Assembly: GCA_002391465.1 (NCBI GenBank)
Contig: DGFC01000101.1
Span: 1-7,817 of the forward strand
Direction: 5' to 3'
Origin: Firmicutes bacterium UBA3910
Lineage (GTDB): Bacteria; Bacillota; Limnochordia; Darwinibacteriales; Darwinibacteriaceae
DNA: 7,817 bases
The position numbers and the translations under genes are program-made. This document shows positions 7,178 to 7,817 of the stretch, piece after piece; within the stretch, counting starts at the first letter, position 1; every line of letters begins with the position of its first letter. The notes beneath the pieces are model-generated. The model did no database searches, was not told the DNA's origin, and was given only the letters and a program-made list of their open reading frames with translations.

Positions 7178-7185
7178 CGTGTTTG

Positions 7186-7416
7186 TTATTCAACCGTATA
7201 GGGCATCAATGCCATGTACCGAGCACGCTTGATTGCCACTGTCAGCTGCCGCTGGTGCCTGGCACAGTTGCCGGTAATCCGCCGAGGTAGGATCTTGCCC
7301 CGGTCTGTGATATGCCGGCGCAGCCGTCCTGCTTCTTTGTAGTCGATCTGATCTATTTTATCGACACAGAAGGAACAGACTTTTCTTCTGCCCCTGCGGC
7401 CTCTTTCTCTTGCCAT
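7186..7416 (-). CDS. rpsR: 30S ribosomal protein bS18, zinc-ligand (C+) form
   Basis: A 76-residue bS18 of the 30S platform, partner of bS6. It has a basic start ([12 protein letters not shown]) and the family core [19 protein letters not shown] (24-42), LPRRITGN (43-50) and [13 protein letters not shown] (61-73). CSFC (Cys14, Cys17) and CARH (Cys51, His54) form a CxxC...CxxH set expected to bind one zinc ion, so this is the C+ form; B. subtilis S18 lacks these ligands. In many bacteria a C- paralog is induced under zinc limitation, but none is visible here. GGAGG lies 7 bases before the ATG. The gene is 24 bases after ssb, the usual rpsF-ssb-rpsR order, with rpsF presumably just beyond the window. 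Confidence 0.98.
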   Translation of the reverse strand: MARERGRRGRRKVCSFCVDKIDQIDYKEAGRLRRHITDRGKILPRRITGNCARHQRQLTVAIKRARYMALMPYTVE

Positions 7417-7440
7417 TTTCTCGCCTCCAAACCAAATCGT

Positions 7441-7815
7441 TTAAAATGGAACATCATCAAACTCTGGTTCGGGCGGCCCATCTCCTGATTCATAACCTTG
7501 ACCCTCGGAATCGCGACCCCAGTCCAAGAACTGGACTTGATCGGCCACAACTTCCGCTGCTTTACGCCGAATCCCATTTTGGTCATCGTAGGAACGGATC
7601 TGCAGGCGGCCTTCCACCGCAACGAGACGTCCCTTGTTCAAGTGATTGGCACACACTTCAGCCAGTTTGCGCCAAGCCACGATATCGATAAAGTCCGCTT
7701 CCCGCTCTCCGCTTTGGGATACAAAGGATCGGTTTACCGCGAGCGTAAAACTGGTCACCGCCACACCCGACTGGGTATAGCGCAGTTGTGGATCAGCTAC
7801 GAGTCGCCCAATAAG
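7441..7815 (-). CDS. ssb: single-stranded DNA-binding protein, 5' end beyond window
   Basis: The last 124 codons of ssb; the reading frame runs off the window edge. The visible protein starts LIGRLVADPQLRYTQSGVAV, which is the second half of the first OB-fold strand, so only about six residues (of the type M-x-N-R-V-x) are missing. An internal GTG at 7764 is not the start. The OB fold continues through NKGRLVAVEGRL and the DNA-contacting aromatics to about residue 100, followed by a short Gly/Asp/Glu-rich linker and the tip DDVPF, which recruits replication and repair proteins. Total length would be about 130, short for bacterial SSB because the linker is only about 20 residues. It is cotranscribed with rpsR. 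Confidence 0.96.
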   Translation of the reverse strand, partial: LIGRLVADPQLRYTQSGVAVTSFTLAVNRSFVSQSGEREADFIDIVAWRKLAEVCANHLNKGRLVAVEGRLQIRSYDDQNGIRRKAAEVVADQVQFLDWGRDSEGQGYESGDGPPEPEFDDVPF

Positions 7816-7817
7816 AA

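Overview
The window carries nine protein-coding genes, all on the minus strand, so transcription runs from high to low coordinates. Gene content and order (ssb-rpsR-yybS-rplI followed by a spore-former type Lon protease) point to a Bacillota bacterium of the clostridial type, probably anaerobic and possibly endospore-forming. The zinc-ligand form of ribosomal protein S18 and the strong AGGAGG-like ribosome binding sites agree with this. Genus cannot be set from the sequence alone. The first 19 bases are a Nextera/Tn5 mosaic-end adapter, so position 20 is an artificial contig end.

Reading in the direction of transcription: (1) 7815-7186 holds the ends of a replication/ribosome unit, ssb (missing its first few codons at the window edge) and rpsR (bS18), closed by a clear intrinsic terminator. 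(2) 7123-3764 holds yybS (DUF2232 membrane protein), rplI (bL9) and lonC (Lon-family protease), closed by a second intrinsic terminator. (3) 3763-3493 is a 271-base gene-free stretch with that terminator, a weak candidate promoter and a structured leader RNA. The leader precedes mgtE (CBS-domain Mg2+ channel, 3492-2146), which has its own terminator. (4) 2026-20 is a tight group: ridA (enamine/imine deaminase), ddl (D-alanine--D-alanine ligase) and the start of an ABC-F ATPase gene cut by the adapter.

The first two units serve DNA replication, translation and protein quality control. mgtE stands alone between two terminators behind a long leader, which suggests Mg2+-responsive or other RNA-level control, but the leader lacks the conserved sequence blocks of the M-box. 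The ridA-ddl pair makes metabolic sense: RidA removes 2-aminoacrylate, which is known to damage alanine racemase, and that enzyme supplies D-Ala to Ddl for peptidoglycan. Apart from the leader RNA, the window looks like ordinary chromosomal housekeeping DNA. No CRISPR, mobile element, tRNA or rRNA was seen.
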